From contig NZ_JAHBOI010000011.1 of the NCBI RefSeq assembly GCF_018531425.1, positions 1-63,751 on the forward strand: 63,751 bases of DNA, written 5' to 3'. The stretch is from Paenarthrobacter sp. DKR-5 (lineage in GTDB: Bacteria; Actinomycetota; Actinomycetes; Actinomycetales; Micrococcaceae). The position numbers and the translations under genes are program-made. Below are positions 50,847 through 59,604 of this stretch, in pieces (within the stretch, counting starts at the first letter, position 1; the number at the start of each line of letters is the position of its first letter). Under the pieces are notes generated by a model that saw nothing but the letters and a program-made list of their open reading frames with translations, ran no database searches and was not told the origin of the DNA.

Positions 50847-52196
50847 TCACAGCCTGCGGGCTCCGGCCACGAGCCAGCGGTCGGAGCGCGCCCGCAGGCC
50901 GAGCGTCACCCCGCGGCTGGCGAGGTAGCCCAGGGCAAAGGCGGCCCACAGCAGAGCGACGGCGGCCGGCCCGGCGGCGGAAGAGAACGCGACGAGTGCC
51001 AGCAAGGGCAGGTACACCGCCAGGTTGGCGACGCCGGCGAGCGCCAGGTAGCGCGCGTCGCCGGCGCCGATGAGCACGCCGTCGAGCACGAACACGTAAC
51101 CCGCCAACGGCTGGCCGGCCGCGAGCACCAGCAGGGCGGCGGCAAGGGCGGAACGGACGGCGTCGTCGTTCGTGAAGAGGTATCCCAGGACCGGAGACAC
51201 TGCCGCGGCGAGCACCCCGGTTGCCGCGCCGAACCCGACTCCCCACCGAACCATCGTGCGGGTCAGCAGGCGGGCACGGGGCAGGTCCCCCGCGCCCAGT
51301 TCCTTGCCGAGCAGCGCCTGCGCGGCGATGGCGAGCGCGTCCAGTGCGAACGCGAAGAACGTGAAGACCGTCATCGCCAGCTGGTGGGCCGCGAGATTCA
51401 CGGCGCCGAGGCCGGTCGCGACCAGGACCGTGGCGAGGATGGCCACCCGCAGGCTGAGGGTGCGCAGCATCAGCCAGCTGCCGACCGCTGCGGCCGCGCG
51501 GATGCCCCGCCAGTCGGGCACCAGGCGCACACGCGCCGGACGGGCAGCCTTGAGCACGATGACGAGGTAGACGGCCGCCATCGACCACTGTGCCAGGTCG
51601 GTGCCGATCGCTGAGCCGGCGACGGAGAGCCCGGCTCCGTAGACCAGGAGCCAGTTCAATGCGATGTTGAGCGTGAAACCCGCCACCGCGACCACCAGCG
51701 GCGTCCGGGTGTCCTGCAGGCCGCGCAGCACGCCGGTGGCGGCGAGCACCAGCAGCATGGCGGGCAGGCCGGCAAGGGACCAGCGCAGGTACTCGCCGGC
51801 GAAGGCGCGCACGGCAGGATCCGCTGCTGCCGCCCCCAGCAGCGGATCGACCAGCCAAAGCCCGGCGGCCGCGAGTGCTGCACCGAGCAGCAGCGCCAGC
51901 CACAGCCCGTCGATGCCCGCCCGCAGGGCGTCCTCAAGGCGTCCCGCGCCCAGCAGCCGGGCCACGGCCGGCGTGGTGGCGTAGGCCAGGAAGACCATCA
52001 AACCCACGGCCGTCTGCAGCAGGGTAGTGGCCAGACCCATGCCGGCGAGCTGGTCGACGCCGAGATGGCCCACGATCGCCGAATCCGCCAGCAGGAAGAG
52101 CGGTTCGGCCACGAGTGCGCCGAAGGCCGGCACGGCCAGCCTCAGGATGTCGCGCGCCTCCGAGCCTCTGGCGGTGGCGGGCTGCGGGGATGGCAC
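50847..52196 (-). CDS. MATE-family multidrug/metabolite efflux transporter
   Basis: A 449-residue 12-helix protein of the MATE (DinF) family. The N-terminal signature VPAFGALVAEPLFLLADSAIVGHLG and the central GLQDTRTPL segment are diagnostic. It exchanges Na+ or H+ for cationic drugs or metabolites. Start GTG at 52196. A hairpin repeat lies between it and the divergent IclR gene. Confidence 0.92.
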   Translation of the reverse strand: MPSPQPATARGSEARDILRLAVPAFGALVAEPLFLLADSAIVGHLGVDQLAGMGLATTLLQTAVGLMVFLAYATTPAVARLLGAGRLEDALRAGIDGLWLALLLGAALAAAGLWLVDPLLGAAAADPAVRAFAGEYLRWSLAGLPAMLLVLAATGVLRGLQDTRTPLVVAVAGFTLNIALNWLLVYGAGLSVAGSAIGTDLAQWSMAAVYLVIVLKAARPARVRLVPDWRGIRAAAAVGSWLMLRTLSLRVAILATVLVATGLGAVNLAAHQLAMTVFTFFAFALDALAIAAQALLGKELGAGDLPRARLLTRTMVRWGVGFGAATGVLAAAVSPVLGYLFTNDDAVRSALAAALLVLAAGQPLAGYVFVLDGVLIGAGDARYLALAGVANLAVYLPLLALVAFSSAAGPAAVALLWAAFALGYLASRGVTLGLRARSDRWLVAGARRL

Positions 52197-52244
52197 CCTC
52201 CGAGCATAGCCAGTCGCCTCCGGTCAGGTGAGGTGGGCGCGAGA

Positions 52245-52291
52245 GGCCAGTCGTGGCGGCTTCCGGCGCGCGGAGGCCGCCGCAACTGGCC
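52245..52291. repeat. Hairpin, copy 2 of the intergenic inverted-repeat family
   Basis: Arms GGCCAGTCGTGGCGGC (52245-52260) and GCCGCCGCAACTGGCC (52276-52291) pair with two mismatches. The right arm is identical to that at 22470-22485. This copy sits between divergent genes, so it is not a terminator here. Confidence 0.75.
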
Positions 52292-52448
52292 GTTCGGCCC
52301 GGGAAGGCGCGCCGTCAGCCCCCTGACGCTAACCAGCCCGTGCGGCGGCGAGCGCATCCTGACAACGGTTCCCCGCGGCGCCGGGCGCCGTTTTATAGTG
52401 GACTCACCGCTTTCCGGCGGTCATATTGTGGACAAAAGAACGGAAGCG

Positions 52449-53246
52449 ATGGAAGTGGGCAGCACCCCGGTCCAGGGCGCACAGGTGGTCGGCCGCGTCG
52501 CCCAGCTGCTGCGCATCGTCGGCCACGGCCCGCGCACGGGCCGCACGACTGCCGACGTCGTCAAGGAGTCGGGTCTGACCCGCCCCACCGCATACCGGCT
52601 GCTTGCCTCGCTCGCCGCCGAAGGCCTGCTTGAGCACGACGGCGGCTCGGGCCGCTGGTACCTCGGCCCGGAAGCGTACATCCTCGGTTCGCTCTCCGCC
52701 CGCCGCTACGACATCGAGGATCTGGCCAGGGACAACGTCCGCCGCCTCGCCGACGAAACCGAGGAAAGCGCCTTCCTCTCGGTGCTGCGCGGAAACGGGA
52801 CCGTGTGCCTGCTCCGTGAGGAAGGCAGCTTCCCTATCCGGTCCTTTGTGCTGCATGAGGGCGTCCGGTTCCCGCTCGGCGTCGCGTCCGCGGGACTGGC
52901 AATCCTCGCCTACCACTCCGACGAGGAGATCGAGGCCTACCTCGCCGAGAGCGCCGGGGACCTCGCCGGCTGGGGCCCCGGTCACTCGGCCGAGGGCATC
53001 CGGGAGCGGATCCGGCTCACCCGGGAGACGGGTTATGCGGTCAACCCCGGCCTGATCGTCGAGGGCAGCTGGGGCATGGGGGCGGCCGTGTTCGACTCCG
53101 CGGGCAGGCCGCTGTGGGCGCTGTCCCTGACGGGCATCGAGCCGCGGTTCCGGGGCGAACGGGGGCAGCTGTTAGGCAAGCTGCTGCTCGAGGAAGCCCA
53201 CAAGATCACCGTGAAGCTGCAGACGCGCCCGGCCGCCGGCGGCTAG
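52449..53246 (+). CDS. IclR-family transcriptional regulator
   Basis: A 265-residue regulator. The winged helix is at about 10-70 (VVGRVAQLLRIVG ... LTRPTAYRLLASLAAEGLLEHD), then an IclR effector domain to the end. The ATG at 52449 has GGAAG upstream; a GTG at 52428 is possible. TATAGT at 52394 could be its -10 box. IclR proteins usually control aromatic or short-acid catabolism; no such genes adjoin. Confidence 0.88.
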   Translation: MEVGSTPVQGAQVVGRVAQLLRIVGHGPRTGRTTADVVKESGLTRPTAYRLLASLAAEGLLEHDGGSGRWYLGPEAYILGSLSARRYDIEDLARDNVRRLADETEESAFLSVLRGNGTVCLLREEGSFPIRSFVLHEGVRFPLGVASAGLAILAYHSDEEIEAYLAESAGDLAGWGPGHSAEGIRERIRLTRETGYAVNPGLIVEGSWGMGAAVFDSAGRPLWALSLTGIEPRFRGERGQLLGKLLLEEAHKITVKLQTRPAAGG

Positions 53247-53270
53247 TGCCCGCTACGCCAGCACGCGGAC

Positions 53271-54650
53271 CTAAGCCATCGCGGCGGACTGCCGGCTCTC
53301 CAGCATGAGCTCCAGGTGGTCCATCACGACGGCCGCCAGGTCCTCCAGGATCTCCACCTGTCCCGCGTCGACGTCGCGCGGGGCGAAGTCCAGCACACAC
53401 AGCGTCCCGAGGTTGAAGCCGTCGTGGGTGCGCAGCGGCACGCCCGCGTAGAACTTGAGCCCGAATTCCCCCGCCACCAGCGGATTGGTGAGCGTGCGCG
53501 GGTCTTCAGGGGCGTTGCCCACCACCCAGGCCCCATCCGACAGGATCGCCGAGGCACACAGACCCGGGTCCCGGTCGATCTGCTGGATGTCCAGCCCGTG
53601 GTGGGACTTGAACCAGATCCGGTCGTGGTCCACCACGCTGACAATCGCGACCGGCACATCGAACAGCCGTGCGGCGAGTGCCGTGATCCGGTCGAAGGCG
53701 CCGTCCGGCGGGGTGTCGAGGATCCCGTAACGCCGAACCGCTTCCAGCCTGCCCTCCTCATCGGCCGGCATGACTGCCGCGCCGGTGCGCGGGTCGGAAC
53801 CCGGTTCCATCGCCAGCGCGTACAGCACCGACACAATCTCCTGCGCGAGCGGACGTTCCGCCGGGTCCGTGGCGGTCATGGCCGTCAGCAGCCGGCACCA
53901 GTCCGGGCCCAGGCTTTCGGGGATGTCGGGGTTGCGCACGAGCCGCGCGACCGCGCTTTCCACCAGCGGGCCGGGATAGGCGACAACGCCGGTAAGGCAC
54001 TGCAGCAGCACAAGCCCCAAGGCGTAAATGTCGCTGAAGGGACCAACGCTTTCCCCCTTGACCTGCTCGGGGCTCAGGTAGGCAGCCGTCCCGGTGACCA
54101 CGCCTTCACGGGTCAGCGGCTCTTCGGTCATCAGCGCCACTCCGAAGTCGGTCAGCTTGGCCCGCACCCGGGTCCCGTCGGTGCGGTAGTTGACCATCAT
54201 GACGTTGGCCGGCTTCACGTCCCGGTGGACGACGCCGCACGAGTGGATGTAATCCAGCCCTTCAGCGAGGTCGAAACCGATCTGCGCCACCTGCCGCGGC
54301 GGCATGGGACCCTCGGCCAGGCGCACCCGCAGGTCCGGGCCGTTGATCAGTTCCATGACGAGGTACACCCGCGGCCGGCCCGGATCGCGCAGGTCGGTGC
54401 CCGCGTCGAGCAGGGCCACCAGGCTGTGGTGGTTCAGCCGGGCCAGCAGCTTGGCCTCGGCGTCGTCGCGGCGCACCTCATCCAAGGTGGAGGCCGTCGT
54501 CTGGACAAGTTTGATCGCCACGTCACGGCCCAGGAACTCGTCCCGGGCACGATGAACCGTTGCCATGGCCCCGGCGCCGATCCGCTCCAGCAGACGGTAC
54601 CGTCCGCCCAGGAGCGCGCGCGCATCGTTGCTTTCCTGCACATTTGTCAC
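53271..54650 (-). CDS. Soluble Ser/Thr protein kinase with C-terminal GAF domain
   Basis: A 459-residue protein starting with GTG at 54650 after GGGAG. The kinase domain (about 15-275) has the ATP loop GAGAMATVHRA, catalytic Lys in VAIKLV, HRDVKPANVMM, DFGVAL and SPEQ in place of APE. A GAF domain (about 300-440) follows. There is no membrane helix and no PASTA repeat, unlike PknB. The GAF domain could make kinase activity respond to a small ligand or redox state (inference). Confidence 0.9.
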   Translation of the reverse strand: MTNVQESNDARALLGGRYRLLERIGAGAMATVHRARDEFLGRDVAIKLVQTTASTLDEVRRDDAEAKLLARLNHHSLVALLDAGTDLRDPGRPRVYLVMELINGPDLRVRLAEGPMPPRQVAQIGFDLAEGLDYIHSCGVVHRDVKPANVMMVNYRTDGTRVRAKLTDFGVALMTEEPLTREGVVTGTAAYLSPEQVKGESVGPFSDIYALGLVLLQCLTGVVAYPGPLVESAVARLVRNPDIPESLGPDWCRLLTAMTATDPAERPLAQEIVSVLYALAMEPGSDPRTGAAVMPADEEGRLEAVRRYGILDTPPDGAFDRITALAARLFDVPVAIVSVVDHDRIWFKSHHGLDIQQIDRDPGLCASAILSDGAWVVGNAPEDPRTLTNPLVAGEFGLKFYAGVPLRTHDGFNLGTLCVLDFAPRDVDAGQVEILEDLAAVVMDHLELMLESRQSAAMA

Positions 54651-54670
54651 GTGCTCCCGCTTTCTCGCAA

Positions 54671-54699
54671 TTGACAGTGTACTGATCAATGCGGTATTT
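54671..54699 (+). promoter_or_regulatory. Possible sigma-70 promoter of the aldo/keto reductase gene
   Basis: TTGACA (54671-54676), a 17-bp spacer and GTATTT (54694-54699) in an AT-rich island of the 91-bp divergent gap. The -35 box is perfect and the -10 box is weak. Confidence 0.4.
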
Positions 54700-54741
54700 C
54701 ATGCATCGGCGCGGGGCGGCGCGAAAAGCTATAGTCGGAGC

Positions 54742-55725
54742 ATGGATCAGCGCAGACTCGGAAGAACCGGCCGCACCGTCTCCACCGTCGGCCTCGGCAC
54801 CTGGCAGCTCGGAGCGGACTGGGGCGTCGTCGATGTGAAGGACGCCCACGCCGTGCTCGACGCGGCCGCCGGGTCCGGCGTCACGTTCTTCGACACCGCT
54901 GATGTCTACGGCGACGGGCGCAGTGAACAGTTCATTGGCGAGTTCCTCGCGGCCAACCCGGAGTCCGGCATCACCGTGGCCACGAAAATGGGCCGCCGGC
55001 TGGAGCAGGTGCCGGAGAGCTACCAGCTCGCGAATTTCCGGCAGTGGACGGACAGGTCCCGGCGCAACCTCAAGACGGACACACTCGACCTGGTCCAGCT
55101 GCACTGCCCGCCGACGGCCGTGTACTCCAGCGACGCGGTCTTCGACGCCCTCGACACCCTCGTCGAGGAGGGCGTCATGCGCAACTACGGTGTCAGCGTC
55201 GAAACGACGGAAGAAGCGCTCACCGCCATCGCGCGGCCGGGCACCGCAACCGTGCAGATCATCTTCAACCCGTTCCGGCTCAAGCCGCTCGATGAGGTCC
55301 TGCCCGCAGCCAAGGCCGCCGGTGTGGGCATCATCGCGCGCGTGCCGCTGGCCTCCGGGCTGCTCTCGGGCAAGTACACCAAGGACACGACCTTCCCCGA
55401 GAACGACCACCGCAACTACAACCGGAGCGGGTCCGCCTTCGACGTCGGCGAGACGTTCTCCGGCGTCGACTTCGAACAGGGCCTGGCTGCCGTGCACGAA
55501 TTCCAGCGGCTGGTGCCGGAAGGAACGACGACGGCCCAGGCAGCGCTGGCCTGGATCATCGCGCAGGACGGCGTGAGCACCGTCATCCCCGGCGCGCGCA
55601 ACGCCGACCAGGCCAGGGCCAACGCGGCCGCGGGGACGGTCGGCGACCTCGGAGCGGAGTTCGATCGCAACGTCCACGATGTCTATGACAAGTACTTCCG
55701 GGCCACCGTGCACCCGAAGTGGTGA
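54742..55725 (+). CDS. Aldo/keto reductase
   Basis: A 327-residue TIM-barrel oxidoreductase. The catalytic set is visible: Asp and Tyr in FDTADVYGDG, Lys in VATKMGR and His in LVQLHCP. The C-terminal NADPH site is VIPGARNADQARAN. It resembles the YhdN/general-stress AKR group. It starts with ATG after TCGGAGC. Divergent from the kinase-GAF gene. Physiological substrate is unknown. Confidence 0.92.
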   Translation: MDQRRLGRTGRTVSTVGLGTWQLGADWGVVDVKDAHAVLDAAAGSGVTFFDTADVYGDGRSEQFIGEFLAANPESGITVATKMGRRLEQVPESYQLANFRQWTDRSRRNLKTDTLDLVQLHCPPTAVYSSDAVFDALDTLVEEGVMRNYGVSVETTEEALTAIARPGTATVQIIFNPFRLKPLDEVLPAAKAAGVGIIARVPLASGLLSGKYTKDTTFPENDHRNYNRSGSAFDVGETFSGVDFEQGLAAVHEFQRLVPEGTTTAQAALAWIIAQDGVSTVIPGARNADQARANAAAGTVGDLGAEFDRNVHDVYDKYFRATVHPKW

Positions 55726-55835
55726 GGTGACACCCCCGCCGGACTGGACGCCGCACGGAGTTCCGGCGTGAGCTTCGGCCTGAGCTCCGCGGGTTCCGGA
55801 CCGGTCCGCGGCTGGTCCGGCTGCGAATCCCTCCC

Positions 55836-57425
55836 ATGAGAGCAAAGCGTTTCTGGACCGGGCCCGGCCCGGCAGCTGCCCTGGCGGGCATCCTCGCGGC
55901 TGGATTGCTGCTCGGCGTGGCCGAGCTCGCCGGCAGCTTCTTCCGGGCCGCCGCGACGCCCCTGGTCGCGCTCGGATCGACATTCATCGACTTCACCCCG
56001 GTCTGGCTGAAGAACTTCGCCGTGGACACCTTCGGCACCAATGACAAACTCGTCCTGTTCATTTCGATGGGGATCGTCATGGCGGCGCTCGCCGCCGTCG
56101 CCGGCTATTTGGCGTACCGCCGCTGGGCTGCGGGCATCACGCTGCTGCTGCTGCTCAGCACCGTCGTCGCCGCCGCCGTCGTGACCCGTTCGGGCGCGGA
56201 GCCGACCGACGTCCTGCCGACCCTGCTGGGGGTCCTCGCCGGCGTGCTCACGCTGCGCTGGATGACGAACCGGCTGCACCGGGAGCACCCGCCTGTGACA
56301 GGTCCGGGCGGAGCCCCGTCCCCGGAAGCCGGGGCGTCCGGCACCCCCGGACGGTCAACGGGGCGGCGCTCGTTCCTGGCAGCCGCCGGACTGACCGCCG
56401 CCGCCGCGGCCGCCGCGGCACTGGCAGGCGAACTTCTCGCCGGGACGCGCCGCACCGTCGAACGGACCCGTTCGGCCCTCCGGCTCCCCCGGGCCGCCCG
56501 TCCCGCGGCCCCGCTGCCTGCGGGAGTGCAGTCACCGGTGGCGGGAGTGACGCCGTTTGTCACCCCGGCCAAGGATTTCTACCGGATCGATACCGCCCTC
56601 GCCGTGCCCAGCATCGACGCCGCCAGCTGGGAGCTGCGCGTCCACGGCATGGTGGAACAGGAAGTACGGATGTCTTTCAACGACCTGCTCACCGCGGAGC
56701 TGATCGAGTCCTACGTCACGCTGACATGCGTTTCCAATCCCGTGGGCGGCAACCTCGCGGGCAACGCCAAATGGCTTGGCTACCCGCTGCGGAAAGTGCT
56801 CGAAAAAGCCAGGCCGACCGCCGGCGCCGACATGGTCCTGTCCACGAGTTCCGACGGCTTCTCTGCCTCCACGCCGCTCGGCGTCCTGCAGGATGACCGC
56901 GACGCGATCCTGGCCATCGGCATGAACGGTGAGCCCCTTCCGCTGGAGCACGGCTACCCTGTGCGCATGGTCGTGCCGGGACTTTACGGGTTTGTCTCCG
57001 CCACCAAGTGGGTCGTGGACCTTGAGGTCACCCGCTTCCAGGACAAGCGAGCCTACTGGACCGACCGCGGCTGGTCCGATCACGGGCCAGTAAAGACCTC
57101 CTCCCGGATCGAGGTCCCGAAATCCTTCGCGAGGGTCAAGGCCGGCAAGGTCGCCGTCGGAGGCACCGCGTGGTCCCAGCACCGGGGCATTACCAAGGTC
57201 GAAATCCAGATTGACGACGGTCCGTGGCAGGAGGCCGTGCTCGCGGCGGAAGCAAGCATCGACACCTGGCGGCAGTGGTCCTTCCAATGGGAGGCGACGC
57301 CGGGCAACCACGACATCAGGACGCGGGCCACGGACCGCAAGGACGGGCTCCAGACCGAACAGCGCGCCAATCCCATCCCCGACGGCGCCTCCGGGTGGCA
57401 GTCCGTCAACGTCACCGTCGAGTAG
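55836..57425 (+). CDS. Membrane-anchored sulfite-oxidase-fold molybdenum enzyme
   Basis: A 529-residue protein. Four hydrophobic helices (about 12-35, 68-88, 95-112, 125-140) are followed by a twin-arginine-like RRSFLAAAGL segment with another hydrophobic stretch and the Mo-cofactor domain; the Mo ligand is Cys in TCVSNPVGG (about 298). A dimerisation Ig-like domain (about 420-529) ends the protein. It is of the YedY/sulfite oxidase superfamily (Oxidored_molyb), fused to a membrane part, as often seen in Actinobacteria. Electron partner and substrate are unknown. Confidence 0.88.
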   Translation: MRAKRFWTGPGPAAALAGILAAGLLLGVAELAGSFFRAAATPLVALGSTFIDFTPVWLKNFAVDTFGTNDKLVLFISMGIVMAALAAVAGYLAYRRWAAGITLLLLLSTVVAAAVVTRSGAEPTDVLPTLLGVLAGVLTLRWMTNRLHREHPPVTGPGGAPSPEAGASGTPGRSTGRRSFLAAAGLTAAAAAAAALAGELLAGTRRTVERTRSALRLPRAARPAAPLPAGVQSPVAGVTPFVTPAKDFYRIDTALAVPSIDAASWELRVHGMVEQEVRMSFNDLLTAELIESYVTLTCVSNPVGGNLAGNAKWLGYPLRKVLEKARPTAGADMVLSTSSDGFSASTPLGVLQDDRDAILAIGMNGEPLPLEHGYPVRMVVPGLYGFVSATKWVVDLEVTRFQDKRAYWTDRGWSDHGPVKTSSRIEVPKSFARVKAGKVAVGGTAWSQHRGITKVEIQIDDGPWQEAVLAAEASIDTWRQWSFQWEATPGNHDIRTRATDRKDGLQTEQRANPIPDGASGWQSVNVTVE

Positions 57426-57463
57426 GATGCTTCTGCGGAAAACTGCGCCGGAGGTGAAGGAAC

Positions 57464-58294
57464 GTGATGGACGAGGAGGAAACCTCGCTGCGCGAAGCGG
57501 CTGACCGGGCGGAAGAGGTTTCGGACACCAAGACCCTCGACGTCGCCGCCAGGTTCGGCTTCGCCGTCATGGCGGTCCTGCACATCATTATCGGCGCGAT
57601 CGCGATCAGCCTCGCGTTCGGGGGTTCCGGGCAGGCCGAACCCACCGGGGCGATCGCCGAGCTCGCCGCCAGCCCCTGGGGCCCGGCGGTGCTGTGGGCC
57701 TGCGCAGCCGGCTGTGTCGGCCTCGCCCTCTGGCAGCTCAGCGAGGCAACGCTGCGCGCCCGCCACCTGCCCACGGGGGAACGTCTCGGCAAGACCATCA
57801 CGTCCGGGTTCCTGGCCGTGGCGTACGGCAGCATCGGCCTCACCTTCGGCAACTTCGCCCTGGGCGTGCGCTCGGATTCCGGAGACTCCACCCGGGACTT
57901 CACTGTCGCGTTGATGCGCGCGCCGCTCGGCTCTGCCGCCCTGCTGGGCCTGGGGGCCGTCATTGCCGGCATCGGTGTCTATTTCGAGGTGAAAGGGCTG
58001 CGGCGGACCTTCCGGGAGGAACTGGCGCACTTCGAGCAGCAACGGCGCGGACGGATCGTCGAGGCGTTCGGCGTCGTCGGGCACGTGGCCAAAGGCGTCG
58101 CCCTGAATCTCGTCGGCCTGCTCTTCATTGTGGCCGTGGTCAAGCAGGATCCCCAGGAATCGACGGGCCTCGACGGCAGCCTGAAGGCCTTGCGCGACCA
58201 GGCCTACGGGCCCTACCTGCTGCTGGCGATCGGCGCCGGATTCATTTGCTACGGCATCTTCGCGCTGCTGCGCTCACGGTTCGGGCGGATGTGA
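57464..58294 (+). CDS. DUF1206 membrane protein
   Basis: A 276-residue protein with six helices in three similar pairs, each starting from a KTL-type amphipathic lead (ARFGFAVMAVLHIIIGAIAI, LGKTITSGFLAVAYGSIGL, VGHVAKGVALNLVGLLFI), the DUF1206 pattern. Start GTG 57464 or ATG 57467; GGAGGTGA suits the GTG. Function unknown. It lies 38 bp after the molybdenum enzyme and could be co-transcribed with it. Confidence 0.88.
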   Translation: MMDEEETSLREAADRAEEVSDTKTLDVAARFGFAVMAVLHIIIGAIAISLAFGGSGQAEPTGAIAELAASPWGPAVLWACAAGCVGLALWQLSEATLRARHLPTGERLGKTITSGFLAVAYGSIGLTFGNFALGVRSDSGDSTRDFTVALMRAPLGSAALLGLGAVIAGIGVYFEVKGLRRTFREELAHFEQQRRGRIVEAFGVVGHVAKGVALNLVGLLFIVAVVKQDPQESTGLDGSLKALRDQAYGPYLLLAIGAGFICYGIFALLRSRFGRM

Positions 58295-58390
58295 ACCGGC
58301 CGGCCAGGACCCCAGCGGTGACAATGGATTTTCGCCCTGGGCCGTGGCAAGCTGGCGGGAGTTCCGGTTTCCGATCCGTGGAGGTTGAAG

Positions 58391-58621
58391 ATGAGCAACA
58401 GCTTGCGGCCTGAGGAAGAGTCCCCCGAGGTCCCCGAAGACGAACGGCTGGAGCATCTGCCCCCTGTTCCGGACGACGCCGAAGACACCGACGACGTGCC
58501 CGACGTCGAGACCGTGAACGAGGAGGCCAACGAAGCCGACGTGCTCGAGCAGGCGACCCCACTGGGCCCCGACGCCGGCGGCGACGAGGAGTACCCGAAC
58601 GCCCTGGAGGAAGGCGAGTAG
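58391..58621 (+). CDS. Small very acidic protein
   Basis: A 76-residue protein with about 30 Asp/Glu residues and hardly any basic ones; no cysteine and no membrane segment. GGAGGTTGAAG is an excellent ribosome site. Such acidic, disordered proteins recur in Micrococcaceae near stress genes; function unknown. It converges on the next gene with no gap. Confidence 0.75.
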   Translation: MSNSLRPEEESPEVPEDERLEHLPPVPDDAEDTDDVPDVETVNEEANEADVLEQATPLGPDAGGDEEYPNALEEGE

Positions 58622-58622
58622 C

Positions 58623-58916
58623 TCAGCCGTTCATCGGCCCTTCTGCGCGCACCTTCGATGCGCCCGGTCCTTCCAGCTCCACCGTGCAGCGCACGACGAA
58701 CTGGTTCTCGGCGGTGCCGCTCAGCTCGACCAGCGTCTCGCCTTCGGTGATCACGGTGTACACCGCGGTGCCCGGCCGGATCCCGAGGTCTTTGCCTGCG
58801 GCAGCCTGGCGGGCGTTCTCCAGCGCCTCGGCCTTGAGCTGGTCGACGTAGGCCTCGTCACCGGAGCGGCTGCCGTCCCCGAAGGCCCACCCGAAAATTC
58901 GTCCGTTCTCAGTCAT
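58623..58916 (-). CDS. Hypothetical protein
   Basis: A 97-residue soluble protein starting MTENGRIFGWAFGDGSRSGDE, with an alpha-helical middle and a beta-rich end (TAVYTVITEGETLVELSG, FVVRCTVELEGPG). I do not recognise the family. It is divergent from the YtxH-like gene, sharing a 107-bp promoter region. Confidence 0.65.
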   Translation of the reverse strand: MTENGRIFGWAFGDGSRSGDEAYVDQLKAEALENARQAAAGKDLGIRPGTAVYTVITEGETLVELSGTAENQFVVRCTVELEGPGASKVRAEGPMNG

Positions 58917-58948
58917 GGTGGCAAGTCTATCGGGGTTTCCCCTTAATG

Positions 58949-58986
58949 CTAAGCATGCTTGCCAATTGCTCGCTGAGCGTGCTTAG
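58949..58986. promoter_or_regulatory. Inverted repeat before the YtxH-like gene
   Basis: CTAAGCATGC (58949-58958) and GCGTGCTTAG (58977-58986) are inverted copies, 9 of 10 matching, 18 bp apart, 38 bp before the start of the YtxH-like gene. Its position suits an operator for either divergent gene. Confidence 0.55.
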
Positions 58987-59023
58987 GTAGGCAGAAAGCG
59001 CACGCTGCCGACAGGAGCATGAG

Positions 59024-59509
59024 ATGAAGAACAAATTGGTTTTCGCGACCGGTCTGGCGGTGGGATACGTGCTCGGCACCCGTTCCGGCCGGGAAAGATA
59101 TGAGAAGCTCCGCACCAAGGCCAAGGAACTTTGGCAGAACCCCAAGGTGCAGGAGACCGTCTCCGAAGCGGCCGGGACCATCAAGGACAAGGCCCCCGCA
59201 CTCCAGGAACAGGCCGCCGAGGCGCTGCGCAAGGCCCAGGGCACCGTCAGCACGGCCCTGCATAAGGACGACGCCGGCAAGAAGGGGTCCGACGAGTTGG
59301 CGGGCCCGGCAGTGCCTGCGCCGGTCCCCGCCGTTTCCACGCAGACCGGGGCCGCCGGGACACCCGGTGCAGCTGCCACGCTGCCGCCGAATGAATCCCT
59401 CGACGGGACCCCGGGCCCCGCGTCGATTACCGACGAATCCCCGGAGGCCGAGCAGGCCCGGCTGATTCACGAAGAGGACCTGCGCAACGAGGAGAACGAC
59501 GGCGACTGA
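59024..59509 (+). CDS. YtxH-like stress protein
   Basis: A 161-residue protein. A short N-terminal hydrophobic stretch with glycine motif (LVFATGLAVGYVLGTRSGRERY) is typical of YtxH/general-stress proteins, followed by a helical charged region (22-85) and a disordered Ala/Pro/Glu tail. It probably associates with the membrane. GAGCATGAG precedes the ATG weakly. A terminator follows. Confidence 0.78.
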   Translation: MKNKLVFATGLAVGYVLGTRSGRERYEKLRTKAKELWQNPKVQETVSEAAGTIKDKAPALQEQAAEALRKAQGTVSTALHKDDAGKKGSDELAGPAVPAPVPAVSTQTGAAGTPGAAATLPPNESLDGTPGPASITDESPEAEQARLIHEEDLRNEENDGD

Positions 59510-59529
59510 GCGTCCCAGGACAGTGGAAA

Positions 59530-59584
59530 GCCCGGGTGCTGCGCTTTTGGGGGGAAGAGCAGCGCCCGGGCGTTTTCCATTTTG
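59530..59584 (+). terminator. Rho-independent terminator after the YtxH-like gene
   Basis: GCCCGGGTGCTGC pairs with GCAGCGCCCGGGC across a 16-base loop, followed by GTTTTCCATTTT. Confidence 0.88.
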
Positions 59585-59588
59585 CGAC

Positions 59589-59604
59589 ATACCCAGACGG
59601 GTAT
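59589..59604. promoter_or_regulatory. Orphan CsoR/CstR-type site, site 4
   Basis: ATACCCAGACGGGTAT has exact ATACCC and GGGTAT arms with the same 4-bp spacer as the sites at 5079 and 12042. It is just after a terminator and no gene starts within 500 bp on the right, so its target is unclear. Confidence 0.5.
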
